The translations under genes and the position numbers were made by a program. 64,000 bases of DNA from an uncultured Deferribacteres bacterium (GTDB taxonomy: Bacteria > Zhuqueibacterota > JdFR-76 > DREG01): the NCBI GenBank assembly GCA_913009825.1, contig CAJVYQ010000003.1:62001-126000 (forward strand), given 5' to 3'. The notes beneath the pieces are model-generated. The model was given only the letters and a program-made list of their open reading frames with translations, made no database searches and was not told the origin of the DNA. Positions 61,955 through 64,000 of the stretch are shown piece by piece (position 1 is the stretch's first letter; each line of letters opens with the position of its first letter).

Positions 61955-62917
61955 TTACGAAAACGGCAAATGCCCCACATCCACATTGCCGCCGGACAAA
62001 ATCAGGCCGACTTTTTTATGGCGAAACATATCACCATTGCGCAGCACAGCGGCAAAAGGAACCGCCGCAGACGGCTCGACAATGATTTTCATCCGTTCCC
62101 AAATTAAACGCATGGCAAATACAATTTCTTCTTCCGCGACCAACAGAATATCATCAACGAAGCGCTGGATGAGCGGAAAGGTTTTTTCACCCAATGAAGT
62201 TCGCAGGCCGTCGGCAATGGTATCGGGATTTTGCACCGGAATAATTTTACCGGCATGGAAAGAGCGGCAGGCATCATCCGCATTTTCCGGCTCGCAGCCA
62301 AACACTCTGATTTGCGGATTCAGGCTTTTGGCACAAACGGCCGTGCCGCTAATCAGGCCTCCCCCGCCAACCGGGGCCAAAACCATGTCCAAATCGCTCA
62401 CTTTTTGCAGCAATTCCAGCGCGGCGGTCCCCTGCCCGGCAATTATATTTTCATTGTTGTACGGATGAATCAGAATAGCGCCGGTTTTTGCTTGTACTTC
62501 AGCGGCGGTTGTCTCCCGGGCTGTCAGTGTCGGTTCACATTCGTAAATCCGGCCGCCATAACTCCGGACTGCGGCTTTTTTTACCGCCGGCGCATTGCGC
62601 GGCATAACAATGTGCGCTACAATGTTGCGCATTCTTGCCGCCAGCGAGAGCGCAGCAGCATGATTCCCTGAAGAATGAGTCAGCACACCTTTTTGCGCAT
62701 CTTTTTCCGATAAAGACAAAACCGCATTGGTCGCGCCCCTGAACTTGAACGCACCCGCCTTTTGGAAATTTTCACACTTAAAAAAGAGTTGCACGCCCGA
62801 AATATCATCTAAACTTTGTGAAGTCAGTACCGGCGTTTCATGAATCAGATGTTCGATGCGTTGGTGAGCATTTTCGATATTTGTTACATTTGGCTTCCAT
62901 TCGCTTGAGTTACTCAA
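61955..62917 (-). CDS. Threonine/serine dehydratase (PLP fold type II)
   Basis: A 320-aa PLP enzyme: KCENFQKAGAFKFRGA with the Schiff-base Lys58, the substrate loop SSGNHAAALS, PVGGGGLISG for PLP phosphate, and SGGNVDVG near the end. It lacks the C-terminal ACT regulatory domain of biosynthetic IlvA, so it resembles the catabolic TdcB or serine racemase type. It deaminates threonine (or serine) to 2-oxobutyrate (or pyruvate). AGGAAAATA precedes the ATG. Confidence 0.92.
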   Translation of the reverse strand: MSNSSEWKPNVTNIENAHQRIEHLIHETPVLTSQSLDDISGVQLFFKCENFQKAGAFKFRGATNAVLSLSEKDAQKGVLTHSSGNHAAALSLAARMRNIVAHIVMPRNAPAVKKAAVRSYGGRIYECEPTLTARETTAAEVQAKTGAILIHPYNNENIIAGQGTAALELLQKVSDLDMVLAPVGGGGLISGTAVCAKSLNPQIRVFGCEPENADDACRSFHAGKIIPVQNPDTIADGLRTSLGEKTFPLIQRFVDDILLVAEEEIVFAMRLIWERMKIIVEPSAAVPFAAVLRNGDMFRHKKVGLILSGGNVDVGHLPFS

Positions 62918-62935
62918 TTTATTTTCCTCCGTTCA

Positions 62936-63389
62936 TCATTCGCTCGACATGTGGAAATGATGCAATTTCCATTCACCACGGGAATTTTTGCGGAAAATAA
63001 CCGTATTCAAATTTTTCATATCTGTTGCGCCAAATCTTGAAACAAATGAAAACACAGATTTATACCGCGCCCAGGCGATGCGGCGGTCGACAAATATTTC
63101 CAGCGAATCTACGGATAGATGGCGATTCTGCCATTTGTCAAACATGGGCTGCAAAAATTGATAGGTCTGTTCCTTGTTCAGATATTTGCCATTCAATGAA
63201 AAGAAGCGCATATCATCCGTTGCTTCGTTGACAAAGGAGCGGATATCCGCGTTTTCAAAATCCCGGCTTAGTTCCATCACCATTTTTTTTTACGGCGGCT
63301 TCATCTTTGTTGGGGTCATTTTTCTCACTGCAGGCAACCATGAAAATCAGCAAAAGAAAAACAGCCGATAATCGCAAACACATATTCAT
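62936..63389 (-). pseudogene. SnoaL/DUF4440-like lipoprotein, frameshifted at a run of nine A
   Basis: The ATG at 63389 begins MNMCLRLSAVFLLLIFMVAC, a lipoprotein signal with Cys20, then SEKNDPNKDEAAVKK and a run of nine A on the coding strand (63292-63300 region). In the other frame the protein continues MVMELSRDFENADIRSFVNE and ends KLHHFHMSSE, a SnoaL/DUF4440 fold. Eight A residues instead of nine would join the parts into one protein of about 150 aa. It is either a homopolymer error, a mutation, or a slippage site. It starts upstream of the dehydratase gene and is probably co-transcribed. Confidence 0.75.
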
Positions 63390-63530
63390 TTCATCAATTC
63401 CTTCTCTTCACTGAATCATTTATCTCGCAAAGACGCTAAGGTGCAAAGTTTTGAATTTATTGAAGTTCTTGATTGAACTTAAAGTCAGGTAACAAAATCA
63501 AGTCAGGATAATGGATAATTTTCATAACTT

Positions 63531-63729
63531 CAGACCTCGTTAAATTTGATAAATATTAGGTTGAATAACCGGACAAAAATCATCATGAATTTGCACTATA
63601 TATTGTGTAAGTACTTGTTTCTTAGTTTAAAATCAAACATGCGGTGTTCAATTATTCATGGATTTTCTCACAATTTATTAGTAAACAAGAACTTAATGAA
63701 CAATAAAATACCTGATTTAACGAGGTCTG
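63531..63729 (-). mobile_element. 199-bp MITE with CAGACCTCGTTAAAT ends (copy 2, inverted)
   Basis: An inverse copy of 61600-61798, of equal length. It is flanked by a perfect 5-bp duplication AACTT (63526-63530 and 63730-63734). An outer pair of arms, cgcaaagacgctaag (about 63427) and cagctttgcggctttgcg (about 63747), surrounds it, suggesting insertion into an older repeat. Confidence 0.88.
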
Positions 63730-63797
63730 AACTTCCTATTTCTTGGCAGCTTTGCGGCTTTGCGTGAAATTTTACAATTCATCAGACTACAGTATCC

Positions 63798-64000
63798 CTA
63801 ATGTGCTTCCAGCCAATTCTTGCCCGTTCCCATATCAATTTTGATGGGCACCTTCAATTCCAGTGCGGATTCCATATTTCCGGTTACCACTTCCCGCATT
63901 TCCTCCAGTTCGTTCCGGGGCACTTCAAAAACCAGTTCGTCATGGACCTGCATGGTCATTATCGATTTCAATCTCTTTTCCACCAACTTTTCATGAATAT
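63798..64000 (-). CDS. polA: DNA polymerase I, C-terminal end (truncated by the window edge)
   Basis: The last 67 codons of PolA: IHEKLVEKRLKSIMTMQVHD then ELVFEVP, and KIDMGTGKNWLEAH at the C-terminus. QVHDELVFE is motif C of family A polymerases and contains a catalytic aspartate. The start is outside the window to the right. Confidence 0.95.
   Translation of the reverse strand, partial: IHEKLVEKRLKSIMTMQVHDELVFEVPRNELEEMREVVTGNMESALELKVPIKIDMGTGKNWLEAH

Overview
The window looks like a chromosomal segment from an FCB-group or related Gram-negative bacterium (Calditrichota/KSB1-like or similar; the lineage is inferred, not proven). The reasons are a TonB receptor with a carboxypeptidase-regulatory-like N-terminus, lipoproteins with short lipoboxes, P-II-like genes beside metal RND pumps, an FCB/planctomycete-type sugar microcompartment, and intergenic regions crowded with foldback repeats.

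Region 1 (1-15990, + strand) is a bacterial microcompartment (BMC) locus of the fucose/rhamnose type. It has three BMC-H hexamers, three BMC-P pentamers, one PduT-like BMC-T trimer, a PduS-like Fe-S flavoprotein, a CoA-acylating aldehyde dehydrogenase with an N-terminal encapsulation helix, a class II aldolase with a C-terminal encapsulation helix, an acetate-kinase-family acyl kinase and a rhamnulokinase. LutC and a LutB-LutA fusion follow. Inferred flow: sugar-1-phosphate is split to DHAP plus L-lactaldehyde inside the shell, then lactyl-CoA, lactyl-phosphate, lactate, and finally pyruvate through Lut. No diol dehydratase, glycyl-radical enzyme or PduL is present here. A four-helix-bundle (IVP) gene with inverted flanks sits between two shell genes. 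A toxin gene between rhaB and lutC is cut by a 155-bp foldback element with a perfect 8-bp target duplication.

Region 2 (16382-46002, - strand) is one long block of envelope and metal genes. In transcription order: ArsR, MerA, MerT-MerP fusion, MerR, a broken thioredoxin, a broken CcdA-like protein, a TonB receptor with a C-terminal HMA domain, an SmtB-type ArsR with a perfect 12-2-12 operator, a small GVDGH protein, a P-II fragment, TPR, a degenerate histidine kinase, CusC/CusB/CusA, P-II, P1B ATPase, TPR, a double-parvulin lipoprotein with an in-frame amber codon, a CDF-SPFH fusion, HflC-like, HflK-like, an ATPase remnant, a frameshifted P1B ATPase and Lgt. At least six genes carry one simple lesion or are remnants, so the island appears to be partly decaying. 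The CDF-SPFH fusion with its coupled partners is the best candidate for an undescribed system.

Region 3 (46276-55381, + strand) has a ZIP transporter and then a catabolic cluster: large SSS symporter, NAD-epimerase-like protein, DapA-like aldolase, a 767-aa glycosidase-like protein of uncertain family, and an SDR. It probably handles a sugar acid or modified glycan, substrate unknown.

Region 4 (55382-64000) has tRNA-Lys(CTT), Uma2, a membrane protein, dGTPase, a conserved small protein, threonine/serine dehydratase, a frameshifted SnoaL-like lipoprotein and the 3' end of polA, separated by repeats.

The intergenic DNA holds several MITE-like families: GTAAC-ended elements with 8-bp target duplications (IS66-like signature), CCTGAATTGAG-ended elements with 5-bp duplications, a 199-bp CAGACCTCG-ended element in two inverted copies, and a roughly 110-nt multi-hairpin core that recurs inside elements with different ends.
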